From: Flavobacterium jumunjinense
GTDB lineage: Bacteria > Bacteroidota > Bacteroidia > Flavobacteriales > Flavobacteriaceae
Direction of reading: 5' to 3'
Length of the DNA: 64,000 nucleotides
Assembly: GCF_021650975.2 (NCBI RefSeq)
Contig: NZ_CP091285.1
Span: 1,674,001-1,738,000 of the forward strand
A program made the translations under genes and the position numbers. Of the stretch, positions 35,293 through 45,600 are shown piece by piece; the stretch's first letter is position 1; each line of letters begins with the position of its first letter. Below the pieces are notes generated by a model. The model searched no databases. It was not told where the DNA came from and worked only from the letters and a program-made list of their open reading frames with translations.

Positions 35293-36141
35293 TTATTGCA
35301 TTGAAATATTGTCGATTAATCGTATGTTTTCAATAAAGACAGCAATAAAGGCTCTATATGATTTGTTTTTATCTTTTCTTTTGCAGGTGAGCAAGTTGCT
35401 TTCATCTGCAATCTCGAAATATTCGAGTTTAAAATCACTTGTTTTTTTGAATTTGTTGACTACTATTTCTATCACTTCTTTAGCCGATTTAACTTTAAAT
35501 AATTCTTTAGCTTCATTAAGTGTTGCGAAAATAATTGCTGCTTTTTCTCTTGATTGCTTAGAAAGTCTTTCGTTTCTAGAGCTCATCGCTAAACCGTTTT
35601 CTTCTCTGTAAATAGAACAACCTATTATGTTTACAGGTATAACATACTTAGAAACTAATTTTTTTACTATTTGAAGTTGTTGAAAGTCTTTTTCTCCAAA
35701 ATAGGCGTTACTTGGTTTGATGATTTCAAAAAGTCTTTTAATAATTGTACCCACTCCATTAAAATGTCCTTCTCTGTGCTTTCCTTCCATTTGGTGTTCG
35801 AGATTGTCATATTCAAATTTTTGAGAAACAACATTTTCTTTGTAAATATCTGAAACCGTAGGAGCGAAAATAATGACGCTAGTGTTAAGTGCTTTGATTT
35901 TTTCAACATCATTTTCAAGGGTTCGAGGATATTTTGCTAAATCCTCTTGGTTGTTGAATTGAGTTGGGTTTACAAAAATACTCATTACAGTAATGTCATT
36001 TTCTTGTAGTGATTTATCAATTAAAGACAAATGCCCTTGATGTAAAGCTCCCATTGTAGGGACAAAACCAATTGATTTCTTTGTAGCTTTAAAAGAAGAT
36101 AAGTGAGTGGTTAAAGCTTCGTTTTCTGTAAAAATGAGCAT
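35293..36141 (-). CDS. panC: Pantothenate synthetase
   Basis: The 282-residue enzyme joins pantoate and beta-alanine using ATP. Signature motifs: GFVPTMGALHQGHLSLI (the HxGH nucleotide site), SIFVNPTQF, GVGTIIKRLFEIIKPSNAYFGEKDFQQLQIVK and AMSSRNERLS. It leads the minus-strand cluster panC-panD-flippase-hydrolase-radA and is divergent from the glycogen-synthase-like gene. Confidence 0.96.
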   Translation of the reverse strand: MLIFTENEALTTHLSSFKATKKSIGFVPTMGALHQGHLSLIDKSLQENDITVMSIFVNPTQFNNQEDLAKYPRTLENDVEKIKALNTSVIIFAPTVSDIYKENVVSQKFEYDNLEHQMEGKHREGHFNGVGTIIKRLFEIIKPSNAYFGEKDFQQLQIVKKLVSKYVIPVNIIGCSIYREENGLAMSSRNERLSKQSREKAAIIFATLNEAKELFKVKSAKEVIEIVVNKFKKTSDFKLEYFEIADESNLLTCKRKDKNKSYRAFIAVFIENIRLIDNISMQ

Positions 36142-36248
36142 CCTGTTTTATGTTAATTAGTATGCAAACTTACTATTTTACTAGATAAATCCATAAATTT
36201 TTGTAATTTTGCGTGTTTTTTAAAAACAAATGTTAAACAAAAATAGTT

Positions 36249-37055
36249 ATGGAAGATAAGAGGATATTGTACGTATCATCTGAAGTGGTGCCTTATTTAG
36301 CGGAAAACGAAGTTTCGCTACAGTCATATGAATTTCCTAAAATGATTAATGATATTGGAGGGCAAATTAGAATTTTTATGCCTCGATATGGAAATATAAA
36401 TGAGAGAAGACATCAACTACACGAAGTGATTCGTTTGTCAGGAATGAATTTAGTAGTTAATGATATGGACATGCCTTTGATAATTAAAGTTGCTTCTATT
36501 CCTAAAGAAAGAATTCAGGTTTATTTCATTGACAACGACGAATATTTTAAAAGAAAAGCTACTTTTACTGATGAAGATGGAAATCTTTATCCAGACAATG
36601 ACGAAAGAGCTATCTTCTTTGCAAAAGGAGTTGTTGAAACTGTAAAAAAATTAAATTGGGTTCCAGATGTGATTCATGTTCAAGGGTGGATGGCATCGTT
36701 GTTGCCTGTTTATTTGAAACATTATTATAAAAACGAGGGTATTTTTGCAGACACAAAAATTATTACTTCTGTTTATAATTTAGGTTTTGAAGGTGAGTTG
36801 GATGCTGAGTTAATGAATAAAATGAGTTTTGATAACATTGATAGTAAAGTGTTAGAAGGTATCAAATCGCCAAATTATGAAAACTTAATGAAGCTGACGA
36901 TAGATCATTCAGATGGTGTTATTATTGGATCTGAAGCGTTAAATTCAACTTTAACAAAATATATAGAAACTTCGGAAAAACCTTTTTTACCTTTCGCTCC
37001 GAAAGACGAAATTAATGAGGTGTATACTAGCTTCATTAAAAAACATATTTTATAA
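36249..37055 (+). CDS. Short glycogen/starch synthase-like protein (GT5 N-terminal domain only)
   Basis: At 268 residues it covers only the N-terminal Rossmann half of GT5 glycogen synthases, which run to about 480. ILYVSSEVVPYL, VIHVQGWMASLLPVYLKHYY and VIIGSEALN resemble the family. The ADP-glucose-binding KxGGL loop is replaced by ENEVSLQSYEFPKM, so glucosyl transfer is doubtful. TAATTTTG at 36204-36211 fits a -7 promoter element. It is followed after 16 bases by the DUF4270 gene. Possibly a regulatory or structural derivative. Confidence 0.7.
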   Translation: MEDKRILYVSSEVVPYLAENEVSLQSYEFPKMINDIGGQIRIFMPRYGNINERRHQLHEVIRLSGMNLVVNDMDMPLIIKVASIPKERIQVYFIDNDEYFKRKATFTDEDGNLYPDNDERAIFFAKGVVETVKKLNWVPDVIHVQGWMASLLPVYLKHYYKNEGIFADTKIITSVYNLGFEGELDAELMNKMSFDNIDSKVLEGIKSPNYENLMKLTIDHSDGVIIGSEALNSTLTKYIETSEKPFLPFAPKDEINEVYTSFIKKHIL

Positions 37056-37071
37056 ATTACTGTATTATTAA

Positions 37072-38715
37072 ATGAAAAAAATTGTTTCAAAAATAGCTTT
37101 AATGCTAAGTATAGTTGCTATAGTTTCTTGTGATAAAGATTTCAATACAATTGGATCAGATGTTATTGGAGATGATCATTTTGGTTTAGAAAAAAAAGAA
37201 GATGTTACTTTGGTTGCATATACTAAAGCAACAGGTGCAGTTCAGTCAAATAATTTGCCTACAAACTCACTGGGAATTTATTCTGACGGGTATTTTGGGG
37301 AAAGTAAATCTACCTTTGTAAGCCAGTTGGAGTTGAGTAGTGTTTCTCCAGATTTTGGAATTGAAATTGATATTCAAGCAAATGACTCTGTGTATTTGTA
37401 TGTGCCTTATTTTAATAAGCAAACAGCAACAGGTTCTGGAAATGATGCTAATACATTTGAATTGCAATCAATATATGGTGAATATGAAACCGCTTCATTT
37501 GATTTAAAAATATATGAAAACAAGTATTACTTAAGAAGCTTTGATGCTATTGATCCTTCTGTTAGTCAGAAATATTATTCTGATCAAAAGGATGATGTGG
37601 AAGGACTTATTGTTGGAGACCCTCATTTAAATGATGGTGCTAATGTAGTTGAAAATACAGAATTTAGATTTAAAAAAGAAGAGATTATTATTTATAAAAC
37701 AGATGGTAATGGTGCTTATTTAGATAGTGATGGAGCTGTAACTACAGATCTAACGAAAAGGGTTGTAAAAGAAAGATTAACACCTGGAATGTGGATTAAT
37801 TTAAATAAGGACTTTTTTGAAAATAGAATTTTAAATGCTTCTGATGCCGATTTAGTAAATAATAATGTTTTTAAAGAATATTTAAAAGGTATTTATTTTA
37901 AAGTAGATGCTAACTCTAGTCCAGATTCGAATGTTTTAGCAATGCTTGATTTCTCAAGAGCTTATATTAATATTCAATATCATTCAAAAGCTGCTTTGAC
38001 AACAGATGAGTTGAAGAAGAAGGCGTTTAAACTGAATTTAAAAGGAAATACTGTAAATTTCTTTGAGAATACATCAAATGTGGATTATGTAAATGCTATA
38101 GGCTCTCCAAATGAAACTATTGGAGATGAGTTTCTTTATCCTAAAGGAGGTGACGGTTCAGTTGTTTTTATTGATTTGTTTGGTCCTGATGTTGATGGTG
38201 ATTTGATTCCTGATGAACTAAAGCAATTAAGAGATGAAAATATATTGATTAATGATGCTTATTTGACATTTATTATAAAGAATAACGGACAAAAGAATCC
38301 TACTAGAATCTTTTTGTATGATGCTGCTAATAATATTCCTATTTTGGATTATATCTTTGATAGTTCAACAGCTACAGATCCTGAAAATAATAAATTTTTC
38401 TATGGTGGTATTTTAGTAAAAGAAGACGATGTTGAAACGAAATATAGAATTAGATTAAGTAGTCACATTAATAGGCTGATTAGAGGAACTGATCCAGATA
38501 CAAATAAGAATGTAAGATTAGGTCTTTCGATTACTCAAAATATAAATAACGGTAATAGATATGGAATTAAAAATGCCTTTGCAGGTACTGCTAATAAAAA
38601 TATTCCAATTGGTTCGGTTATGAGTCCTTTAGGTACAATATTATATGGAAACACAGCAAGTGTGTCAGTTGATAAAAGATTGAAATTTGAAATTTATTAT
38701 ACTAAAGCTAATTAA
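37072..38715 (+). CDS. DUF4270 domain lipoprotein
   Basis: The 547-residue protein has a lipoprotein signal (MKKIVSKIALMLSIVAIVSC then DKDFNTIGSD). The conserved DUF4270 start (IGSDVIGDDHF, NNLPTNSLGIYSDGYFGESKSTFVSQLELS) continues through a long beta-rich body ending in a strand-like LKFEIYYTKAN. The family is confined to Bacteroidota and has no known function; it is probably anchored in the outer membrane. It sits between the GT5-like gene and glmS, with 10 bases to glmS. Confidence 0.85.
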   Translation: MKKIVSKIALMLSIVAIVSCDKDFNTIGSDVIGDDHFGLEKKEDVTLVAYTKATGAVQSNNLPTNSLGIYSDGYFGESKSTFVSQLELSSVSPDFGIEIDIQANDSVYLYVPYFNKQTATGSGNDANTFELQSIYGEYETASFDLKIYENKYYLRSFDAIDPSVSQKYYSDQKDDVEGLIVGDPHLNDGANVVENTEFRFKKEEIIIYKTDGNGAYLDSDGAVTTDLTKRVVKERLTPGMWINLNKDFFENRILNASDADLVNNNVFKEYLKGIYFKVDANSSPDSNVLAMLDFSRAYINIQYHSKAALTTDELKKKAFKLNLKGNTVNFFENTSNVDYVNAIGSPNETIGDEFLYPKGGDGSVVFIDLFGPDVDGDLIPDELKQLRDENILINDAYLTFIIKNNGQKNPTRIFLYDAANNIPILDYIFDSSTATDPENNKFFYGGILVKEDDVETKYRIRLSSHINRLIRGTDPDTNKNVRLGLSITQNINNGNRYGIKNAFAGTANKNIPIGSVMSPLGTILYGNTASVSVDKRLKFEIYYTKAN

Positions 38716-38725
38716 AAATTAATTT

Positions 38726-40573
38726 ATGTGTGGTATTGTTGGTTATATAGGTCATAGAGAGGCATATCCTATTCTTATTAAAGGTTTGAAAAGACTTGAG
38801 TATAGAGGATATGACAGTGCTGGTATTGTGTTGTTTGATGGTAAAGATCTTAAATTATCTAAAACCAAAGGTAAAGTTTCAGATTTAGAAGCAAGAGCCG
38901 AACAAGAAAACACTAAAGAAGGAACTGTTGGTATGGGACATACGCGTTGGGCAACTCATGGAGTTCCTAATGATGTAAACTCGCATCCGCATTACTCAAA
39001 TTCTGGAGATATTGTTATTATTCATAACGGTATTATTGAGAATTATGAGCCAATTAAAAAAGAATTAATCAAAAGAGGCTATGTGTTTAAATCAGATACT
39101 GATACGGAAGTTTTAGTTAATTTGATTGAAGATGTAAAAAATAAAGAAAAAGTTGGATTAGGTAAAGCAGTTCAGATTGCCTTAAATCAAGTTGTAGGAG
39201 CTTATGCTATTGCTGTTTTTGATAAAAATAAACCCAATGAGATTGTTGTTGCTCGTTTAGGAAGTCCTTTAGCGATTGGTATTGGTGAAGATGAGTTTTT
39301 TATTGCTTCAGATGCTACACCTTTTATAGAGTATACTTCTAATGCAATATATTTAGAAGATGAAGAAATGGCTATTGTGCGTTTGCATAAGCCGATGAAA
39401 GTTCGTAAAATCAAAGATGATTCTTTGGTAGATCCTTATATTCAAGAGCTTCAGATGAATCTTGAGCAAATTGAAAAAGGGGGTTATGACCATTTTATGC
39501 TTAAAGAAATTTACGAACAACCTAATGTTATAAAAGATACTTATAGAGGTAGATTGTTAGCAAATAAAGGGATAATTCAAATGGCGGGTGTAGAGGATAA
39601 TCTTGAAAAGTTCCTTAATGCAGATAGAATTATTATAATCGCTTGTGGTACGTCATGGCATGCAGGATTAGTAGCGGAATATGTTATTGAAGAATTTGCA
39701 AGAATACCAGTTGAGGTAGAATATGCATCAGAATTTAGATATAGAAATCCAATTATTAATAAAAATGATGTTGTGATTGCAATTTCTCAATCTGGAGAAA
39801 CTGCAGATACTTTAGCAGCAATTAAGCTTGCTAAAGAGAATGGAGCATTTGTGTTTGGTGTTTGTAATGTGGTAGGGTCTTCTATTTCAAGAGAAACTCA
39901 TGCAGGTGCTTATACGCATGCGGGTCCAGAAATTGGTGTTGCTTCAACAAAAGCATTTACAACACAAATTACTGTTTTAACAATGTTGGCTTTGCGTTTG
40001 GCAAAAGCTAATGGAAAAATGGCGAATTCAGATTATCAAAGGTATTTGTTTGAATTGGAATTGATTCCTCAAAAGGTAACTGAAGCATTAAAAAGTAATG
40101 ATGTTGCAAAAGAAATTGCGGCTATTTATAAAGATGCACCAAATTGTTTATACTTAGGAAGGGGTTATAATTTTCCAGTTGCTCTTGAAGGTGCGTTGAA
40201 ACTAAAAGAGATATCTTATATTCATGCAGAGGGTTATCCAGCAGCTGAAATGAAACATGGACCAATTGCATTGATTGATGAATCTATGCCAGTGGTTGTA
40301 ATTGCTCCTAATAAAGGTCATTATGACAAAGTAGTGAGTAATATTCAAGAAATTAAATCAAGAAGCGGAAAAATTATTGCGGTTGTAACAAAAGGAGATA
40401 CACAAGTTAGGGAACTAGCAGACCATGTAATTGAAATTCCAGAAACATCAGAAGCTTTAACGCCACTTTTAACTACAATACCTTTGCAGTTACTGTCTTA
40501 CCATATTGCAGTAATGAGGGAATGTAATGTTGATCAACCAAGAAATTTGGCTAAATCAGTTACCGTAGAATAG
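38726..40573 (+). CDS. glmS: Glutamine-fructose-6-phosphate aminotransferase (isomerizing)
   Basis: The 615-residue enzyme makes glucosamine-6-phosphate, the first committed step to UDP-GlcNAc for peptidoglycan and LPS. The N-terminal glutaminase starts with the catalytic Cys after Met (MCGIVGYIGHREA) and shows GHTRWATHG and HNGIIENY. Two SIS domains follow (IACGTSWHAG, AISQSGETADT; LGRGYNFPVALEGALKLKEISYIHAEGYPAAEMKHGP). The C-terminus PRNLAKSVTVE is the conserved closing motif. Length is complete. Confidence 0.97.
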   Translation: MCGIVGYIGHREAYPILIKGLKRLEYRGYDSAGIVLFDGKDLKLSKTKGKVSDLEARAEQENTKEGTVGMGHTRWATHGVPNDVNSHPHYSNSGDIVIIHNGIIENYEPIKKELIKRGYVFKSDTDTEVLVNLIEDVKNKEKVGLGKAVQIALNQVVGAYAIAVFDKNKPNEIVVARLGSPLAIGIGEDEFFIASDATPFIEYTSNAIYLEDEEMAIVRLHKPMKVRKIKDDSLVDPYIQELQMNLEQIEKGGYDHFMLKEIYEQPNVIKDTYRGRLLANKGIIQMAGVEDNLEKFLNADRIIIIACGTSWHAGLVAEYVIEEFARIPVEVEYASEFRYRNPIINKNDVVIAISQSGETADTLAAIKLAKENGAFVFGVCNVVGSSISRETHAGAYTHAGPEIGVASTKAFTTQITVLTMLALRLAKANGKMANSDYQRYLFELELIPQKVTEALKSNDVAKEIAAIYKDAPNCLYLGRGYNFPVALEGALKLKEISYIHAEGYPAAEMKHGPIALIDESMPVVVIAPNKGHYDKVVSNIQEIKSRSGKIIAVVTKGDTQVRELADHVIEIPETSEALTPLLTTIPLQLLSYHIAVMRECNVDQPRNLAKSVTVE

Positions 40574-40579
40574 TATATT

Positions 40580-40609
40580 AAAAGCGAAATTTAACGATTT
40601 CGCTTTTTT
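40580..40609 (+). terminator. Intrinsic terminator of glmS
   Basis: AAAAGCGAAAT (40580-40590) pairs with ATTTCGCTTTT (40597-40607) around TTAACG, followed by more Ts. It lies 6 bases after the glmS stop. Confidence 0.85.
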
Positions 40610-40633
40610 ATTTTAAAAAACTCAAAGAATTTA

Positions 40634-40665
40634 TTGCAAAATTGTCTACAAAAAAACTATCTTTG
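40634..40665 (+). promoter_or_regulatory. Bacteroidota-type promoter of atpD-atpC
   Basis: TTG at 40634-40636 and TATCTTTG at 40658-40665 are separated by 21 bases, matching the Bacteroidota consensus. It lies about 60 bases before the atpD start and just past the glmS terminator, so atpDC is an independent unit. Confidence 0.6.
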
Positions 40666-40722
40666 CAATCTGAAAAATGTATCGGTTTTTCAATACTAAA
40701 TAGCTATTAAATAAATACATAA

Positions 40723-42237
<1,515 letters not shown>

Positions 42238-42282
42238 AAATTAGTTAGTAGTTGGTAGTTGGCAGTATTCAGTTTGTGCTAG

Positions 42283-42310
42283 TTACTAATCACTAATTAC
42301 TAATCACTAA
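42283..42310 (+). repeat. Tandem 14-bp repeat between atpD and atpC
   Basis: TTACTAATCACTAA occurs twice in direct succession (42283-42296 and 42297-42310), ending 5 bases before the atpC ATG. The preceding stretch (TTAGTTAGTAGTTGGTAGTT) is also internally repetitive. The repeat occupies the atpC ribosome-binding region, where no clear Shine-Dalgarno is seen. Confidence 0.8.
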
Positions 42311-42315
42311 AAAAT

Positions 42316-42597
42316 ATGATTTTAGAAATAGTATCACCAGAAGCTACATTGTTTAAAGGGGAAGTTACTGCGGTAGCGGTTCCTGGAATTAATGGAGAAT
42401 TTCAAATGTTAAATAATCACGCACCTATTGTGTCTTTATTAACAAAAGGAAATGTGAAAATAAATGCTCAAAATATTAAAATAGAAAAAGAATTTATTTC
42501 TAAGTTTAATAAAATTAATGAGCAAACGTTTTGGTTGCCAATTGATTCAGGTACTATCGAAATGAATGACAATAAAGTTATTGTTTTAGCAGACTAA
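42316..42597 (+). CDS. atpC: F1Fo ATP synthase subunit epsilon
   Basis: The 93-residue protein matches the N-terminal beta-sandwich of the epsilon subunit (MILEIVSPEATLFKGEVTAVAVPGINGEFQMLNNHAPIVSLL). It lacks the C-terminal helical hairpin found in longer homologues, which is normal in many Bacteroidota. That hairpin normally inhibits ATP hydrolysis, so regulation probably differs. Confidence 0.93.
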   Translation: MILEIVSPEATLFKGEVTAVAVPGINGEFQMLNNHAPIVSLLTKGNVKINAQNIKIEKEFISKFNKINEQTFWLPIDSGTIEMNDNKVIVLAD

Positions 42598-42623
42598 AAC
42601 AATAGTAATTAATATAGTATAGT

Positions 42624-42659
42624 ATAAGCCTTGCAAATTTGCAAGGCTTATTTTTTTTT
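42624..42659 (+). terminator. Intrinsic terminator of atpDC
   Basis: A perfect 28-base palindrome with half ATAAGCCTTGCAAA (42624-42637) is followed by eight more Ts. It is a strong factor-independent terminator. Confidence 0.9.
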
Positions 42660-42691
42660 GCAATATTTGTAAACTTAACTATCACTTTACT

Positions 42692-45600
42692 ATGAGAAAA
42701 CTACTATTGTTAACCACAATATTGTGCTGTTGTTGCGGTTTTTCGCAAAATAATTGGCAAGATTTAATGCATAACAAAGATGCAAACTTTAATGAAATCA
42801 AAAAAGATTTCGAATTATATTACAATTTAAACGTTTCTAATTCTAAGAAACTTCCAAAGGGACGTGGTATTAAACAATTTAAAAGATGGGAATATTATTG
42901 GGAAAACCGTGTAGATGAAAATGGTAATTTTCCAAATGAAGGAAATGTTCTTGAAGAAATCACAAAATATAGAGCTTCACATTCAAATGTGAATAATAAA
43001 TATACTTCTGGATCAGGAAATTGGTCTATTGTTGGGCCAGTATCATTACCTAATAACGGTACAGGACAATTGAACGGTAATGGAAGAGTGAGTTGTATTG
43101 CTTTTCATCCTACAGACCCAAACATAATTTATGTAGGAGCACCTTCTGGTGGTTTTTGGAAAACTACAGATAACGGTACTACTTGGACAGAATTTTCTAG
43201 TGGATTAACTCGTTTAGGAGTGTCAGGAATAGTAATAAATCCCTCAAATCCAGATATTATTTATATTGGAACTGGAGACAGAGATGGTGGAAATGCTCCA
43301 GGTTATGGGGTCTGGAGAAGTACAAATGGTGGAGTAACTTGGGCTCCGCATAACACTGGAATGGGAAACAGAACTATTAATGAATTATTGATTGATCCAT
43401 CAAATTCTAATATTATGGTTGCCGCTAGTTCTAATAATGTAATATATAGAACAACAGATGGTGGAGCAAACTGGTCAGCTTCAGCTTCTTTGGGGACTAA
43501 TCCTAAAGATATTGCTTTCCATCCAACAAATTCAAGTATTGTTTATGCATCTGGAACTTCATTTCATAAGTCTACAGACGGAGGAGCTTCTTTTACACAA
43601 ATAACAAGTGGTGTACCAGGTGGTTCTCAAAGAATTGCTATAGCAGTATCTGCAAATCAACCAAACTGGGTATATTTACTTGCAGGTGGTGGTAGCGGAT
43701 TAGTAGGAATATATCGTTCTACAGATAGTGGAGATAACTTTGCAACAAGAACAACAACGCCTAATATTTTAGGATATGAAACTAACGGTTCAGGTACAGC
43801 TAGTCAAGCTTGGTACGATTTAGTTATTGCTGCAGACCCAACTAATGCTGATGTTATTTATACAGGAGGTGTTAATCTTTGGAAATCTGTTGATGGAGGT
43901 TCAACAATGACTTGTTCTTCTTATTGGGTAGGTACAAGTGGTTCTATTGATGGAGTTCATGCCGATCAACATGCATTGGAGTTTTCTCCGCATACAAACA
44001 GTTTATATAATGGAAATGACGGTGGTGTATATTTTACGACGGATAACGGACTAAATTGGAATGATATTAGTAGTGGTTTGGCTATTGCTCAAATTTATAA
44101 AATAGGAGTTGCACAAACAGTTCCAGAAGTCGTAATTAATGGTTATCAAGATAATGGTACTGCTGTTAGTGATGGTGCCACTTTTTCAACTGAAATTGGT
44201 GGAGACGGAATGGAATGTATTGTTGATCCAACCGATGCTAACTATATGTATGGTGCTCTTTATTATGGAGACATTAGAAGATCTACGAATGGCGGAAATA
44301 CATTTTCAGGGAATATTGCAGGAACAATAGGTGAAACAGGAGCATGGGTAACACCTTATAAACTAGATCCAAACAATGTAAATACTATGTTTGCAGGTTA
44401 TGATAATGTTTGGAGAAATACAGCAGTTAAAACAGGTACGGCATGGACTCAAATTTCAAGTTTTTCCAATACTTCAGATATTGTCGATTTAGCTATTGCT
44501 CCATCTGATAGTAATATTTTGTATATTTCAAAAGGTGGAAGTAGTAATTTTTATGTTTCTACAAATGCGCAGGCAGCTTCACCAACATGGACAGACTTAG
44601 AAGCTAGTTTACCAGCAGCAGGAACTCCCAAAGATATTGAAATAGACCCAACTGATCCAACGCATCTTTTTATTGCAATTGGAAATGATATTTACGAATC
44701 AACAAATTCAGGTACAAGTTGGACTAATGTTTCAGGTACTTTGCCTAATATTTCTTTAAATACAATTGTAATTGATCAGTCAAGTACTGTTGGTGCAATG
44801 TATGTAGGGATGGATGTTGGTGTTTATTATAAAGATAATAATTTAGCAGATTGGGTTTTATATTCAGGCGGATTAGCGAATCTGGAAGTTGCTGAGTTAG
44901 AAATATATTCTAATGCAACGGAATGTAAAAGTAAATTATATGCTGCTACTTACGGTCAAGGGTTGTGGATAAGTGATTTAAAAGACCCAGGTAATGTAGC
45001 GCCTACTTCTTGTTTTGAAGTGAATGCAACAAGCGGTTGTGTTGGTTCTGATTTTATTTTGACAGATAATTCAGATTTCACTCCAACTTCTTGGTCATGG
45101 ACAATTACACCTGCAACAGTGGTCTATGTAAATGGTACTTCTTCTACATCACAAAATCCAGAAGTTAGATTTACTAATGCTGATTTTTATACTGTTGAAT
45201 TAACAGCAACAAACGCAAACGGATCGAATACACAAACAAAAGTGTCCTATATTGAAGTAGTTGCTGGTACAATTGCTTCAAGTTTTAATGAAGATTTTGA
45301 AGGAGATGCATTATGTGGAACTGCTTCAGATTGTGGAACAACTGTTTGTGGATTGAGTGGTTTTTGGTTGAATTTAGCAAACGGTACGGATGATAATATC
45401 GATTGGAGAGTTGATGAGGGAGGAACGCCTTCAACAGGGACAGGTCCAAGTGTAGATTATAACCCAGGAACTGTTACTGGTAATTATGCTTATTTGGAAG
45501 CGTCAAGTTGTAGTGGTCAAACTGGAATCTTAGAGAGTCAATGTATGATAATTGATCAAGGCTATGATTTTAAATTTGCCTATCATATGTTTGGTGGAGA

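Noticed and set aside
38600..38725. glmS ribozyme upstream of glmS
   Set aside because: The DUF4270 gene ends only 10 bases before glmS, leaving no room, and this ribozyme is essentially found in Firmicutes-type glmS leaders.
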